Below, in pieces: positions 15,920-26,151 of a stretch of DNA of 40,225 nt (positions are counted from its first letter, which is position 1; each line of letters opens with the position of its first letter). The stretch is from Akkermansiaceae bacterium (GTDB taxonomy: Bacteria; Verrucomicrobiota; Verrucomicrobiia; Verrucomicrobiales; Akkermansiaceae): the NCBI GenBank assembly GCA_026421245.1, contig JAPKDJ010000033.1:1-40225 (forward strand), written 5' to 3'. The notes under the pieces were generated by a model. That model had not been told where the DNA came from, searched no databases, and was given only the letters and a program-made list of their open reading frames with translations. The translations under genes were made by a program, and so were the position numbers.

Positions 15920-17332
15920 TTAGTCGACGATTTTGAGTTGCGAACTTTTCGTGATTAAGATGGAGAGACGGCCGCCTCTGGAGTCAATTTTAACCCGGCC
16001 CTTTGCCTGAATGGTTTTTCCGACAAGGGATTTGAGATGAGCCCCGGTGAGGGCAGCGTCAGCCTTCGATTTTTCAATGCTGATGGCGAATTGATTTCCT
16101 TCCTTCTTGAACTGGAGATAGAGGGTTTTTCCGCTGCTGGATTCACCCAGAGAAAGTGGAGTGGCGCGGATGGTAATGAACTGACCGACGAGATCGGTTC
16201 TCAACTGATTTTCGTCATTGATGGTATAGATGTCCTTCAGAAGGTAGCTGATTTCCACATCGGTTTGATCTTGGATTTCCAACAGAGTGGGAGAGGTGAG
16301 AAATCCCCGGATGATGACCTCGTTTCCGAGGGTGTTTTGCGCCGTGGTATCGGAAGCGGGAGGCAAGGCCGCTTTAAGATCAGAGTTTGCCAAAAGTAGA
16401 AGTCCCTGTTCATCCCGGCTGGTAATTTCACCCTCAATCCAAACCCATTGACCGACGGATGCCTTTAGATTTTCAGGGTTGGTAATGTCGATTCTGTTGA
16501 AGTCCACATCAAGCCAGGGTCTGAGGGGCCGATTAATTTCCGGTTCTTTGATGAGTTTTTTGACGTCTTCCGAGGCGGCTACCTGGGTTGTTGTGGCTGG
16601 TGATTTCCTGTCGAGGATTTTCCATGAGAGGAAGCCGATGGAAGTGAGGAGTAAGGCGAGAATGGAAACGGTCTTGAGAGGAAATCCGGACGTGGCTGCC
16701 GAGGCAAGTTGATGGGACTGGCGGGGGGGTGTTGGTGGGGCTTGGGCTACGGTGACGAGAGGAGTTGAAGTGTGCTTGCTATGGCGGTTGAGATAAGTGA
16801 GGAGATGGTCGAAGTTTGCCCGCCCGTTTGCCCGGTCCGCGGGATGGGCGCCATCCGCAAAGGCCGCGAACCAGAAGAGGTAGTCGATGGAAAAGGTATC
16901 AACTATTTGTTCCCCTTGTCCACAGGTCACCACTGATCGGGGGGTAAAGGAGACGGTGCCGGCAATCGGTCCCAGAGCTTCGATCAGAGCCTCCCCGTGA
17001 GCCGCGATTCGGGCGAATTCTGTGGTTGTCAGGTCTGAGTCCCTCACCCTGTCGGTGATCAAGGTGCCTTCCCACCAGCGGACTGCGATCCAGGGGAATC
17101 CGTCGATCGGGTCGAGTCCGCCATCGATCACAGACCGAAGGCAGCTGTGACTGAGTTGCTGGAGTTGTGCGAGGGCATTCTCGAAAACCCCGCCTTTGAG
17201 TCGCTCGAGGATATCGTCGTCATACCTAAGCCGGACAAGAGCAAGAGGGGTTTTATCGCGTGTGGACACACGATAAACGACGAGGTCTTCGGTTTGGTAA
17301 ACCAGGTCCTCAATGTGATAGTCGGTCTGCAT
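15920..17332 (-). CDS. Membrane protein with degenerate kinase-like and OB-fold-like domains
   Basis: A 470-residue protein. Residues 1-180 resemble a protein-kinase fold (YHIEDLVYQTEDLVVYRV as P-loop strands, then LQQLSHSCLRSVIDGG and PWIAVRWWEGTLITD). The invariant Lys is replaced in LALVRLRY, the HRD loop reads GTVSFTPRSVV, and no DFG is visible, so it is probably a pseudokinase. A Pro-rich linker leads to one transmembrane helix (about 219-237). Outside the membrane are two OB-like segments, about 288-361 (VGQWVWIEGEITSRDEQG) and about 378-464 (LVGKTIQAKGRVKIDSRGG). It may sense a ligand and signal without phosphorylation; this is inference. The ATG at 17332 is preferred over a TTG at 17359. 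It is followed closely by the oxidoreductase gene. Confidence 0.7.
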   Translation of the reverse strand: MQTDYHIEDLVYQTEDLVVYRVSTRDKTPLALVRLRYDDDILERLKGGVFENALAQLQQLSHSCLRSVIDGGLDPIDGFPWIAVRWWEGTLITDRVRDSDLTTTEFARIAAHGEALIEALGPIAGTVSFTPRSVVTCGQGEQIVDTFSIDYLFWFAAFADGAHPADRANGRANFDHLLTYLNRHSKHTSTPLVTVAQAPPTPPRQSHQLASAATSGFPLKTVSILALLLTSIGFLSWKILDRKSPATTTQVAASEDVKKLIKEPEINRPLRPWLDVDFNRIDITNPENLKASVGQWVWIEGEITSRDEQGLLLLANSDLKAALPPASDTTAQNTLGNEVIIRGFLTSPTLLEIQDQTDVEISYLLKDIYTINDENQLRTDLVGQFITIRATPLSLGESSSGKTLYLQFKKEGNQFAISIEKSKADAALTGAHLKSLVGKTIQAKGRVKIDSRGGRLSILITKSSQLKIVD

Positions 17333-17654
17333 CGAGAAGGAGAGGATAGACTGACTCAAGGGGGGAAGCCAATCGGAAATGTTTCGGAACCCGGTTCTTT
17401 TCAGGGTGATTGATTAGCGGGGCATTGAGATCTTATCGCGAAAGCGTTTTTTTATTTTCGTTAAACTGCGGCCCCAAAACGGGCAGGTTAGATGGATCAT
17501 GAAATCCACGCACCTATGCGCTCCTCGTGATCGGGGCAGCCCAAGCCTCGAAATCAGGCAGGCCGTGCCCAATTCGAGATCGACCAAACTACGCGCCGCC
17601 GGCCCGCTGGAAACGGGACACTACCTTGCCTGAGAGACGGAGCGAGGGTGGAAA
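17333..17654. other. Intergenic stretch between two minus-strand genes
   Basis: No gene is visible. A small CGC-GAAA-GCG hairpin near 17441-17450 is followed by T residues on the plus strand, but the stem is too short to call a terminator. The promoter of the pseudokinase gene presumably lies here. Confidence 0.4.
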
Positions 17655-19010
17655 TTATTTTTTGGCCTTCTTTCGTGCGCCTTGTTTCTTTCGCTTGAAA
17701 TGGTCGGGCGCGGTAAAGTGTGGACTGGGTCCATGTTCTTTCAGGAGGATTTTATTGAGTTTTACGGCAACCTCCGGATGTTTTTCGGCGAGGTTGTTTT
17801 TCTCGGAGGGATCTTTTGAAAGGTCGTAAACTTCGACGGGATCTTTTAGTCCGCGACGGTAGCCTTTCCAGTTGTCGACTCGCACCGATTGTTGAAAAGG
17901 GCCTTCGTAGATTTCGAAGTAAAGAAACTCGTGCTTCTTTTTCTGGGGCTTGCCAAGAAGGGAGGGAAGGATGGAGATGCCGTCGCTCTTGATAGGAACC
18001 TTTGCGCCGGAAAGTTCGGCGGCGGTGGCCATGAGGTCGACATGGGTCGTGAGGAGTTCGCTGGCGGAGCCTGGCGCAATTTTTCCGGGCCAGTGAGCCA
18101 CGAAGGGCGCACGAATTCCACCTTCGTAGAGCGAGCGTTTTACGCCCCGGAGGATGCCATTGCTTTTCAAGGTTTTCGAAAACGAGGCGTTGGCACCGTT
18201 ATCTGAAGTGTAAATGAGAAGGGTGTTGTCGGCGATACCGAGTTCCTTAAGTTTCGCAACGATGCGGCCGACACCTTGATCGAGAAGACTGACCATGCCG
18301 GCGTAGTTCTTGTCTTTCTGACTCCACGACTTGTCTTTGTAGAGGAGGTAATTTGGGTCGTCGTGTGGAATGACATAATCGCCATGGGGAGGGGTCCAGG
18401 CGGCATAGCAAAAGAAGGGTTTGTCCTTGTTCTCTTCGATGAACTTCAGGGTTTCTTTCTCGATGAGATAGTGGGTGTAGCTCCCCTTCTTCCCGTTTTT
18501 GTTTTCGGGCAATTCTTCCCGTTTGCTGTTTCGAACAAGATATTCCGGGTAGTAGTTGTGAGCGTGGACCTGATCGTAGTAGCCATACCAAAGGTCGAAG
18601 CCAAGTTTCTCCGGGACCCCGGTGGTCTCGGGGTTCCCGAGTCCCCACTTTCCAAATCCTCCGGTTTGGTAGCCCGCCTTTTTCAGCATCGAAGCGACGG
18701 TCGGGGTGTCGGCAGGGAGGGGGATGAGTCCATTACGCGATCGGTTGGCGCGGCGATGACAATGCCCGGGGTGGAGGCCGGTCATGACGACGCAGCGGGT
18801 GGGACCGCAAACCGCGGAGCCGGAGTAGGCGCGCTCAAATTGCATCCCTTCTTTGGCCAGCTTTGCCATGACGGGTGTTTTGATGAACTTTCCTCCGTAA
18901 GGCGAAAAATCCCCCGTTCCGGCGTCATCGACCATCACGAAGATGATGTTGGGTTTCCCGGTGGCGAGAACGGTGATTGGGAACAGGAGGAACAAGAAAG
19001 CCTTCAGCAT
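17655..19010 (-). CDS. Secreted arylsulfatase-type sulfatase
   Basis: A 451-residue formylglycine-dependent sulfatase. After a signal peptide (MLKAFLFLLFPITVLA) comes PNIIFVMVDDAGTGDF with the metal-binding Asp pair at 28-29, then the activation motif CGPTR at 68-72, whose Cys becomes formylglycine. Further metal/active-site segments are GGFGKWGLG and IYTSDNGAN, with LYEGGIRAPFVAHWPGK downstream. The enzyme removes sulfate esters from sugars such as algal or host glycans; the specific linkage cannot be read. Formylglycine formation needs a maturase that is not in this window. The C-terminal tail is very lysine-rich. The start at 19010 is chosen for the signal peptide. It follows the SH3/BamE-like gene by 69 bases. 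Confidence 0.94.
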   Translation of the reverse strand: MLKAFLFLLFPITVLATGKPNIIFVMVDDAGTGDFSPYGGKFIKTPVMAKLAKEGMQFERAYSGSAVCGPTRCVVMTGLHPGHCHRRANRSRNGLIPLPADTPTVASMLKKAGYQTGGFGKWGLGNPETTGVPEKLGFDLWYGYYDQVHAHNYYPEYLVRNSKREELPENKNGKKGSYTHYLIEKETLKFIEENKDKPFFCYAAWTPPHGDYVIPHDDPNYLLYKDKSWSQKDKNYAGMVSLLDQGVGRIVAKLKELGIADNTLLIYTSDNGANASFSKTLKSNGILRGVKRSLYEGGIRAPFVAHWPGKIAPGSASELLTTHVDLMATAAELSGAKVPIKSDGISILPSLLGKPQKKKHEFLYFEIYEGPFQQSVRVDNWKGYRRGLKDPVEVYDLSKDPSEKNNLAEKHPEVAVKLNKILLKEHGPSPHFTAPDHFKRKKQGARKKAKK

Positions 19011-19079
19011 GAAGCTGAGCTTCACGGAAGGCTTAAACCATGGCAAGGGCGCAGATCGCTCTTGGGCCGGATGTCGGAT

Positions 19080-19766
19080 CTACCAGGTGAAAATAATCGG
19101 AGCAGTGACGATCTTGGCACTTCCCGGTCCGTTGTTTTCGCTGATTTCGATGGCTGAAACGAAGCCATTTTGAAACTCCACCACGGTTTTGGACGTCTCC
19201 TCGGTGGTGGTATGGGAAAGGCGACGGTAAATCGCTCCGGTGTATGGATCGCGCACCGTGGTGTAATGATTGATTTTTTCGTAGTCGCTGAACTCCCAAA
19301 CTTGGGTTTGGCCTTTGGCATTCCGAAGGACCTTGGTCTTGGTGGGCTTACGATGAATCAGGCTGACTTCTTCAGGAGTCATGCCAATCGCGACTTCCTT
19401 CTTGGCGATGAGTTCGCGGACGAGGAGTTGGCGGGTGTGGACTTGTTTGAGTTTTTCGACGAATTTGGGGTCTTTTGAAGAAAAGGCCGCCGGAGTGACC
19501 CATCCGGAAACGCCGGTGCCACCGTCTCTCTTTCCGCGGACGAAGTAGGCCTTTGCGGTGAAGGAAACCAATTCGACATCAATGCCAACCTTCAAAGATC
19601 CGCGTTTGCGGCCACCCTTGTTGGTGGAATAAACCCAGCCGGGCTTCACGACTTTCAGTTTGATTCCTTTTGGAGCGAACTCTTCAACGTAGGCCACATT
19701 TTCTTCGAGATCTTCGGGCAGAGCCATTAAGGGAAGGGTAAGGAGGAAGAAAAGAACCGTTTTCAT
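19080..19766 (-). CDS. Secreted protein with SH3-like and BamE-like segments
   Basis: A 228-residue exported protein (signal MKTVLFFLLTLPLMALP). Residues 30-100 form a beta-rich segment resembling a bacterial SH3 domain (GSLKVGIDVELVSFTAKAYF, SGWVTPAAFSSKDP). The second half begins KKEVAIGMTPEEVSLIHRKP and continues through QVWEFSDYEKINHY, which resembles the SmpA/OmlA/BamE fold: a helix with the GMTxxEV motif, then strands. Proteins of this kind usually sit in the cell envelope. No lipobox is present. It is divergent from hemL (111-base gap) and heads the minus-strand group that continues with the sulfatase. The domain assignments are by eye and moderate. Confidence 0.75.
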   Translation of the reverse strand: MKTVLFFLLTLPLMALPEDLEENVAYVEEFAPKGIKLKVVKPGWVYSTNKGGRKRGSLKVGIDVELVSFTAKAYFVRGKRDGGTGVSGWVTPAAFSSKDPKFVEKLKQVHTRQLLVRELIAKKEVAIGMTPEEVSLIHRKPTKTKVLRNAKGQTQVWEFSDYEKINHYTTVRDPYTGAIYRRLSHTTTEETSKTVVEFQNGFVSAIEISENNGPGSAKIVTAPIIFTW

Positions 19767-19877
19767 GGTATTTACAAAGTAAGTTAAATCGAATGATTTG
19801 TCGATGAAAGTATGACGAAGGTGCCGCGGGGCCTATTCAGACTTTTTTCACAGGGAATCTTCATCCAAGTTGTTCCC

Positions 19878-21161
19878 ATGAACGGAGCACTCTCCCAGAA
19901 GCTGTTTGCCAAGGCCAAAACCCTCATCCCCGGCGGGGTAAATTCTCCTGTGCGGGCTTTTCGAAATGTCGATGGCGATCCCTTTTTTGTTCGCCGTGCC
20001 AAGGGCTCGCGAATTGAGGATGTTGATGGGAGATCATACGTCGACTACATCGGCTCCTGGGGGCCTAATATTCTTGGTCATGCGCCCACCTCTATCATTG
20101 CAGCCATTCACGGGGCCGCGAAGGAGGGCGTTTCATACGGTATTCCCAATCTGCATGAGGTTGAGATGGCGCAGGTCATCACGCAGTGGGTCCCTTCGGT
20201 CGAGAAGGTCCGTATGACGAACTCCGGAACCGAAGCCACGATGTCCGCGATCCGCCTGGCCCGCGGATTCACCGGGCGCGATAAGATTGTGAAGTTCGAG
20301 GGTTGCTACCATGGGCATTCCGATTCGCTTCTCGTGGCGGCGGGGTCGGGTGCGTTGACTTTTGGCGAGCCCGACTCGGCGGGCGTTCCGCAGTCGTTCG
20401 CGAATGAAACGATCACGCTTCCTTACAACGACGTCGAGCGATTGGAGGAAGTCTTTGCGCAATACGGCGAGCAGATCGCGGCCGTGATTGTGGAATCCTA
20501 TCCGGCCAATGCGGGCCTCGTTTTTCCTCGGGAAGGTTACCTTGCCAAGATCCGCGAAGTGACGCGGGCGAATGATTCACTCGTCATCTTTGACGAAGTG
20601 ATGACCGGCTTCCGCCTCGCGCGTGGCGGGGTGCAGGAAATCGAAAGCTTCGATCCCGATCTCACCGCGCTGGGCAAGGTCATCGGTGGCGGGCTACCCG
20701 TTGGCGCCTTTGGCGGTCGTGCCGACATCATGGACATGCTCGCGCCCGATGGCCCGGTTTATCAAGCTGGAACCCTTAGCGGGAATCCCCTCGCGATGGT
20801 CGCCGGGCTGACTCAGCTTCGCGAACTCGACAAGCGCGGCGCCTACGAATACCTCGCCGAAGTTGGCTCCCAGATGGCGGAGGGCCTTCGCAAGATTTTT
20901 TCCGAAAAAGGAATGCCACATCGTGTCAATCAAGTCGGCTCGATGTTCTGTCTCTACTTCCTCGACGAAGAGATCGTCAACGTCGATACCGTGCAGAAGC
21001 AGGACTTTGGGATCTTTAAGAAGCTCTTCTGGGGCTGTCTGGAGGAAGGCGTTTACCTCGCCCCGAGCCCTTACGAAACCGGCTTCATTTCGATGGCCCA
21101 CACCAAGGATGATATTGACGATACCCTCGGCGTGATCGAGAAGGTGGTGGCGAAGTGGTAG
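19878..21161 (+). CDS. hemL: Glutamate-1-semialdehyde 2,1-aminomutase
   Basis: A 427-residue PLP enzyme that converts glutamate-1-semialdehyde to 5-aminolevulinate in the C5 route to tetrapyrroles, in the cytoplasm. Diagnostic segments are LIPGGVNSPVRAF at the start, MTNSGTEATMSAIRLARGFTG, KFEGCYHGHSD, FDEVMTGFRLARGG, and the PLP-binding Lys267 in LTALGKVIGGGLPVGAFGG, followed by GTLSGNPLAMVAGL. The length matches the family. The start at 19878 is chosen because homologues begin at this point; the frame extends upstream to 19812. Heme made by this route would supply the c-type cytochrome proteins in the window. Confidence 0.97.
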   Translation: MNGALSQKLFAKAKTLIPGGVNSPVRAFRNVDGDPFFVRRAKGSRIEDVDGRSYVDYIGSWGPNILGHAPTSIIAAIHGAAKEGVSYGIPNLHEVEMAQVITQWVPSVEKVRMTNSGTEATMSAIRLARGFTGRDKIVKFEGCYHGHSDSLLVAAGSGALTFGEPDSAGVPQSFANETITLPYNDVERLEEVFAQYGEQIAAVIVESYPANAGLVFPREGYLAKIREVTRANDSLVIFDEVMTGFRLARGGVQEIESFDPDLTALGKVIGGGLPVGAFGGRADIMDMLAPDGPVYQAGTLSGNPLAMVAGLTQLRELDKRGAYEYLAEVGSQMAEGLRKIFSEKGMPHRVNQVGSMFCLYFLDEEIVNVDTVQKQDFGIFKKLFWGCLEEGVYLAPSPYETGFISMAHTKDDIDDTLGVIEKVVAKW

Positions 21162-21559
21162 AATCCAATTTCATGTCTCTTGTGGATGTGAAAGGCGGGG
21201 AAACGCCGGAGGGTAAGGAAGAGCTGGCATTGAGATCAATGCCAGCACCCGATGAAGCACTTTTTTAAAACCACTTTGGCGACTTGGTTCGTCGCGATCA
21301 CTTATGACTGACTGCTAGGAATTTTCTTTTTCGGTTGATCGCTTGGGGGCGTTGTTGAAGGGATCGGAGAGGGGAGAAAGGGGGTGTTTCCACAGCGGAC
21401 AATGTTGTCATGGAACAGGATAAGTCCAGGAAGTGAAGGGAAACCACAAGACCGCCTCCTTAATCTTCGTTTAGTGGGCTTGAACTGTCAGGTTCGATTT
21501 TGTTTACTCCTCCATCAGGTTGGGGGGGGGTGTTGAGCCAGCCAGCAATCTCCATCGTC
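21162..21559. other. Intergenic leader between hemL and the DUF1549 gene
   Basis: No gene is seen. The region holds an 11-bp perfect palindrome (listed separately), a purine-rich stretch near 21350-21390, and a run of nine G residues at 21522-21530, about 30 bases before the DUF1549 start codon. Confidence 0.5.
21223..21246 (+). repeat. Perfect palindromic hairpin downstream of hemL
   Basis: GCTGGCATTGA (21223-21233) and TCAATGCCAGC (21236-21246) are exact inverted copies separated by two bases. A T run follows 13 bases later (21261-21266), so it could act in hemL termination. It also has the look of a dispersed palindromic repeat; no second copy was noticed in the window. Confidence 0.6.
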
Positions 21560-24500
21560 ATGAAAGGTCCCTTATCTCTCGTATTTATCGCAAGCTGTCT
21601 CTCTGCCGGGGCGGTGGATTTCAATCGTGACGTGCGCCCCATTCTCTCGGACACCTGTTTTAAATGCCACGGGCCTGGGGAAGCCGAGGGAGATCTTCGT
21701 CTTGATGATCGTGAGGATGCTCTCGATGCCGGGGTGCTTTCGCCCGGGGATGTGGCGAAGAGCGAAGTCGTCAAACGTCTTAAGACTGATGATCCGGAGG
21801 AATTAATGCCGCCGCCCGATGCCAACAAGACCCTGACAGCGGAACAGATTCAAATTTTGGAAACCTGGATTGCGGAAGGAGCTGTCTATGATGATCATTG
21901 GTCCTTTGTCCCTCCCAAGAGTGACGCTGGAGTCAAAACTCTCGATCATTTTATCGACAAGCGGCTCGCCGAAGCCGAACTCAACCCCTTGCCCGAAGCA
22001 GATCGCCGCACCCAGATACGGCGCGTCACCTTAGATCTCACTGGATTGCCTCCGACTCCGGAAGAGGTGGAGGCTTTTCTTGCTGACAAATCGCCCGAAG
22101 CCTACGGGAAACTGGTTGAGCGACTGCTGAATTCAGAATCCTACGGCGAGCGCATGGCACTGGCCTGGATGGATGCCGCGCGCTATGGCGACACGAGCGT
22201 GATGCACGCCGACGGACCGCGCGACATGTGGCCGTGGCGGGACTGGGTGATCAAGGCCTACAACAGCAACATGCCCTTCAATCAATTTACGATCGAGCAG
22301 GTGGCCGGTGATTTGTTGCCGAATGCCAGCGTGTCTCAAAAGGTTGCTTCCGGGTTCAATCGCAATCACGCCACCAGTGATGAGGGCGGGGCTTTCGCGG
22401 AGGAGCTCAGGGTGGAGTATGTCGCCGACCGGGTGCAGACGACGGCAAACGTTTGGATGGGACTGACGATGGAATGCGCCCAGTGTCACGACCACAAATA
22501 CGACCCAATTTCGCAGAGTGAGTATTATGAGTTCTTCGCCTTTTTCAACAACACTTCTGATCCTGGAATGCAGACCCGCAACGGGAACCAGGCTCCCTTC
22601 GTCGAGGTGCGGGATGAGAACAGGATGAAGCAGTTGGCCGAATTGGTGAAGCACATTGAAGGCGCTGAGAAACAGGTGGAGGAGCATCGGGGCAAGGTGG
22701 AGGGAACCCCGGAGTTTCGAAACTGGTTGGATCGAAAATCCGCCGAGGCAAGTAAGGGAAAGGAAGGAAAGCACCCGAGCGGTTTGATCCATTGGTTCCC
22801 GATTGATGCCGCGGCTCAGGATTTTCGCGATGGTCTTTCGGGAGCGATCGCGATGAGTGAGAAGGGGCGATTTGATGTTTCGGATCGGGAAGAATCCAAG
22901 GCCTTGAAGCTAAATGGTAGCACGCAGTTCAAATTTCAAACCGGAGTGGACGTTGAGTTTGACCGCCCGTTCACAATGGCGGGTTGGATCAAACCGAGCG
23001 GCAAACCGTCGGGAGCCATTCTTTCGAAGATGGACGAAAAGGCCGCCTATCGTGGGTTCGACCTCTGGATGGAGGGTGGCCGAATTGGAACCCACATCGT
23101 TAACACATGGGAATCCAATGCGTTGAAAGTGGTCTCCAGCGAAGTCCTCAAGCCGGACACGTGGCAGCACGTCGTCCTGACCTACGATGGCAGCCATAAG
23201 GCGGCCGGAGTGAAGATTTATATCGATGGGAAACTCTCTAAGAATCAAGTGCAGGCAGACACCTTGAGTGCGACCATCGTCACCAGCCAGCCGCTGCGGA
23301 TCGGGAGCCGGTCGACCAGTGCAAACTGGAAGGGTGAGGTGGACGACTTGCGGATTTATGGACGGGCTTTGCCGGAGGGAGAGATTGTTTCGGTCGCTCA
23401 GGGCGACCCGGTGGAGAGCATTCTGGCGACGCCGGCCGATAAGCGGCAGGAGAGTGACAAGAAGGTTCTTTTGGCATGTTATCTGGGGACCGAGGACAAG
23501 ATTTACAAAAAGCTGGTGGCGGAGCGGCAAAAATTCGTCAAGCAACGCTCGGATCTCGACCGGAAGCCGGTGACCTCGATGATCATGCAGGACAATCCGC
23601 CCGACAAGATGCGCATGACTTACATTCTTGATCGCGGGGCCTACGACTCGCCCAAGAAAGACAAGGTGATCAATCCCGGGGTGCCCAAGGCGCTTCCGGC
23701 CCTTCCAAAGGACGCCCCACCCAATCGCCTCAGCCTCGCTCAATGGTTGACGAATCCCGACCATCCGCTCACCGCGCGAGTTGCGGTGAATCGCTACTGG
23801 ATGATTCTTTTCGGAGAAGGCTTGGTTCGTTCAGTGGGTGATTTTGGGGCCCAAGGAACTGCTCCGACCCATCCGGAACTCATTGATTGGCTGGCAGTGG
23901 ACTTTATCGAAAGTGGTTGGGACGTGAAACGCATGATCAAGCAGATGGTCACTTCCAAAGCCTACCGAAGGAGTTCTCGGGTGGAGTCGCTCCATCGGGA
24001 AAAAGACCTGGAGAACGAGCTCCTTGCCCGTGCTCCTCGCTTTCGCTTGCAGGGAGAATTCATCCGGGATCATGCGCTCGCCGTTAGCGGACTGCTCAAC
24101 CCGGAGGTCGGTGGCACTGGGGTGAAGCCTTATCAACCAGCGAATATTTGGAATGAAGTCAGTCTGAACGGTGGTTTACGTTACCGACAGGACAAGGGAG
24201 AAAAGCTCTACCGACGTTCCATGTATACTTATTGGAAGCGGAGTTCGCCGATGCCCAACATGCTGATCTTTGACTCCCCGAGCCGTGAAAAGTGTGTCAT
24301 TCAACGTCAGCGAACAAACACGCCTTTGCAGGCTCTCGTGACCCTCAATGATCCACAGTTCCTCGAGGCTGGACGTGCCCTCGCGCAACGGCTCATCAAG
24401 TCCGGCGACGACGAAGCCTCTCAGCGAATCGACTTGGGTTATCGCCTCGCCACGGCCCGTCCCGCGAAAACGAGGGAGATCGAGATCCTCACCAAGCTGT

Positions 24501-24667
24501 TTGAAAAAAATCTCGCAAGGTTCCGGGGGAATCCTGCCGCCGCCAAAGAGTTCCTTGCGGTTGGCGAATCACCACGTGATGAGTCCATTGATCCCGCTGA
24601 ACACGCTGCTTGGATGGTCATTGCTCAGACTATCATGAACCTTGACGAATCGCTCACCCGTAACTAA
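21560..24667 (+). CDS. PVC cytochrome-like protein PSCyt1-DUF1549-LamG-DUF1553
   Basis: A 1035-residue exported protein. A signal peptide ([12 protein letters not shown]) is followed by PSCyt1 with CFKCH at 33-37 ([27 protein letters not shown] split by the motif). DUF1549 starts near residue 130 ([33 protein letters not shown]) and has a second CAQCH at 306-310. A LamG/concanavalin insert at about 405-615 ([14 protein letters not shown] to [15 protein letters not shown]) probably binds sugar. DUF1553 fills the C-terminal third ([34 protein letters not shown]). Such proteins are widespread in PVC bacteria next to DUF1501 genes and are thought to be periplasmic; the exact reaction is unknown. 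The start at 21560 is chosen for the signal peptide. Confidence 0.94.
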   Translation: MKGPLSLVFIASCLSAGAVDFNRDVRPILSDTCFKCHGPGEAEGDLRLDDREDALDAGVLSPGDVAKSEVVKRLKTDDPEELMPPPDANKTLTAEQIQILETWIAEGAVYDDHWSFVPPKSDAGVKTLDHFIDKRLAEAELNPLPEADRRTQIRRVTLDLTGLPPTPEEVEAFLADKSPEAYGKLVERLLNSESYGERMALAWMDAARYGDTSVMHADGPRDMWPWRDWVIKAYNSNMPFNQFTIEQVAGDLLPNASVSQKVASGFNRNHATSDEGGAFAEELRVEYVADRVQTTANVWMGLTMECAQCHDHKYDPISQSEYYEFFAFFNNTSDPGMQTRNGNQAPFVEVRDENRMKQLAELVKHIEGAEKQVEEHRGKVEGTPEFRNWLDRKSAEASKGKEGKHPSGLIHWFPIDAAAQDFRDGLSGAIAMSEKGRFDVSDREESKALKLNGSTQFKFQTGVDVEFDRPFTMAGWIKPSGKPSGAILSKMDEKAAYRGFDLWMEGGRIGTHIVNTWESNALKVVSSEVLKPDTWQHVVLTYDGSHKAAGVKIYIDGKLSKNQVQADTLSATIVTSQPLRIGSRSTSANWKGEVDDLRIYGRALPEGEIVSVAQGDPVESILATPADKRQESDKKVLLACYLGTEDKIYKKLVAERQKFVKQRSDLDRKPVTSMIMQDNPPDKMRMTYILDRGAYDSPKKDKVINPGVPKALPALPKDAPPNRLSLAQWLTNPDHPLTARVAVNRYWMILFGEGLVRSVGDFGAQGTAPTHPELIDWLAVDFIESGWDVKRMIKQMVTSKAYRRSSRVESLHREKDLENELLARAPRFRLQGEFIRDHALAVSGLLNPEVGGTGVKPYQPANIWNEVSLNGGLRYRQDKGEKLYRRSMYTYWKRSSPMPNMLIFDSPSREKCVIQRQRTNTPLQALVTLNDPQFLEAGRALAQRLIKSGDDEASQRIDLGYRLATARPAKTREIEILTKLFEKNLARFRGNPAAAKEFLAVGESPRDESIDPAEHAAWMVIAQTIMNLDESLTRN

Positions 24668-24687
24668 CCCCGCACTTTTCTGACACG

Positions 24688-26151
24688 ATGGAAACCTTCA
24701 ATCCTCTCATCGAGACCCGCCGCCAATTCTTGCTGAGAAGCGGAGGTGGCCTGGGAGCCGCTGCACTCAGCACTTTGCTCAATCCCGGTTTGCTGAACTC
24801 TGCAATGGGCGCTGAAATGCCGACTTATGGCGGGCTTCCTGACCTGCCACACTTCCCCGGGAAGGCCAAGCGTGTCATTTACATGTTCATGGCCGGTGGA
24901 CCGAGTCACATCGATCTCTTCGACTACAAGCCGATCCAGCGGAAGTTGCACGGCACCGAGCTCCCCGATTCGGTTCGGCAGGAGCAACGTCTTACCGGGA
25001 TGTCGAGTGGGCAGAAATCCTTTCCCTGCGTCGCGCCGATGTTTGAGTTCGGGAAGTACGGGGAACATCAGACATGGGTGAACAAGGATCTTCTCCCTCA
25101 CACCGCAGGGATTGTCGATAAGATCAGCATCATAAAGTCACTTCACACCGAGGCGGTGAATCATGATCCGGCCATCACCTACATCAACACCGGCGCGCAG
25201 CAGCAGGGAAAGCCCTCGATGGGAGCTTGGCTGAGCTACGGGATGGGGACCATGAATGAAAACATGCCCGGCTATGTTGTCATGATTTCACGAGGACGCG
25301 GTCAGCTGCAGGCTCTCTATGACCGCTTGTGGGGCAGTGGCTTTCTTCCCGCCAAGCATCAGGGCGTGAAGCTGCGGAGCGCGGGCGAGCCGGTCCTTTA
25401 TCTTAAGAACCCGAAGGGCTTTGATCGCGCTGCGCGACGGGGGCAACTCGATAGTCTCAAGGAGCTGAACGAGCTCAACTACGACAAGTTTGCCGACCCG
25501 GAAATCCAGGCCCGCATTTCCCAGTATGAACTGGCCTTCCGCATGCAGGCCGAGGTGCCGGGCTTGATGGATATTGAAGGTGAGCCGGATCACGTGAAGG
25601 AACTTTACGGTCCGCAGGTCGACAAGCCGGGAAGCTTCGCTCGCAACTGCCTCCTCGCCCGTCGCATGGCTGAGAAAGGAGTGCGCTACGTGCAACTATT
25701 CCACCGGGGGTGGGACCAGCATGGGTCGTTACCATCAAAGATCAGCCAGCAATGTGAGGACATCGACCAACCGGCCGCGGCCTTGATCAATGACCTCGAT
25801 CAACGCGGGATGCTCGACGATACCCTCGTGGTATGGGGCGGTGAATTTGGCCGCACCATCTACTCACAAGGCAAGCTCACCAAGGATAACCACGGACGCG
25901 ACCACCATGGCCGTTGTTTCTCGATGTGGATGGCTGGAGCCGGTGTGAAACGCGGTTTCGAATACGGGAAGACCGACGATCACAGCTACAACATCGTTGA
26001 AAATCCGGTCCATATCCGTGACATGAACGCCACCATTCTCGACCGTCTCGGCATCGACCACCGGAGACTGACCTTCAAATACCAGGGCCTCGACCAACGA
26101 CTGACTGGAGTCGAAGAAGAGGCTCACGTCGTGAAGGATATTCTTGCTTAG
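24688..26151 (+). CDS. Tat-exported DUF1501 protein
   Basis: A 487-residue protein with a twin-arginine leader ([19 protein letters not shown]). The DUF1501 core is alkaline phosphatase-like: [20 protein letters not shown] near residue 70, [53 protein letters not shown], and [23 protein letters not shown]. The Asp/His-rich segments fit a metal site similar to that of sulfatases and phosphatases. It is 20 bases after the DUF1549 gene and forms the standard DUF1549/DUF1501 pair. Its substrate is unknown. Confidence 0.94.
   Translation: METFNPLIETRRQFLLRSGGGLGAAALSTLLNPGLLNSAMGAEMPTYGGLPDLPHFPGKAKRVIYMFMAGGPSHIDLFDYKPIQRKLHGTELPDSVRQEQRLTGMSSGQKSFPCVAPMFEFGKYGEHQTWVNKDLLPHTAGIVDKISIIKSLHTEAVNHDPAITYINTGAQQQGKPSMGAWLSYGMGTMNENMPGYVVMISRGRGQLQALYDRLWGSGFLPAKHQGVKLRSAGEPVLYLKNPKGFDRAARRGQLDSLKELNELNYDKFADPEIQARISQYELAFRMQAEVPGLMDIEGEPDHVKELYGPQVDKPGSFARNCLLARRMAEKGVRYVQLFHRGWDQHGSLPSKISQQCEDIDQPAAALINDLDQRGMLDDTLVVWGGEFGRTIYSQGKLTKDNHGRDHHGRCFSMWMAGAGVKRGFEYGKTDDHSYNIVENPVHIRDMNATILDRLGIDHRRLTFKYQGLDQRLTGVEEEAHVVKDILA

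Noticed and set aside
17430..17460. Intrinsic terminator with GAAA loop
   Set aside because: The stem is only 3-4 bp, and it lies on the strand opposite to the flanking genes.
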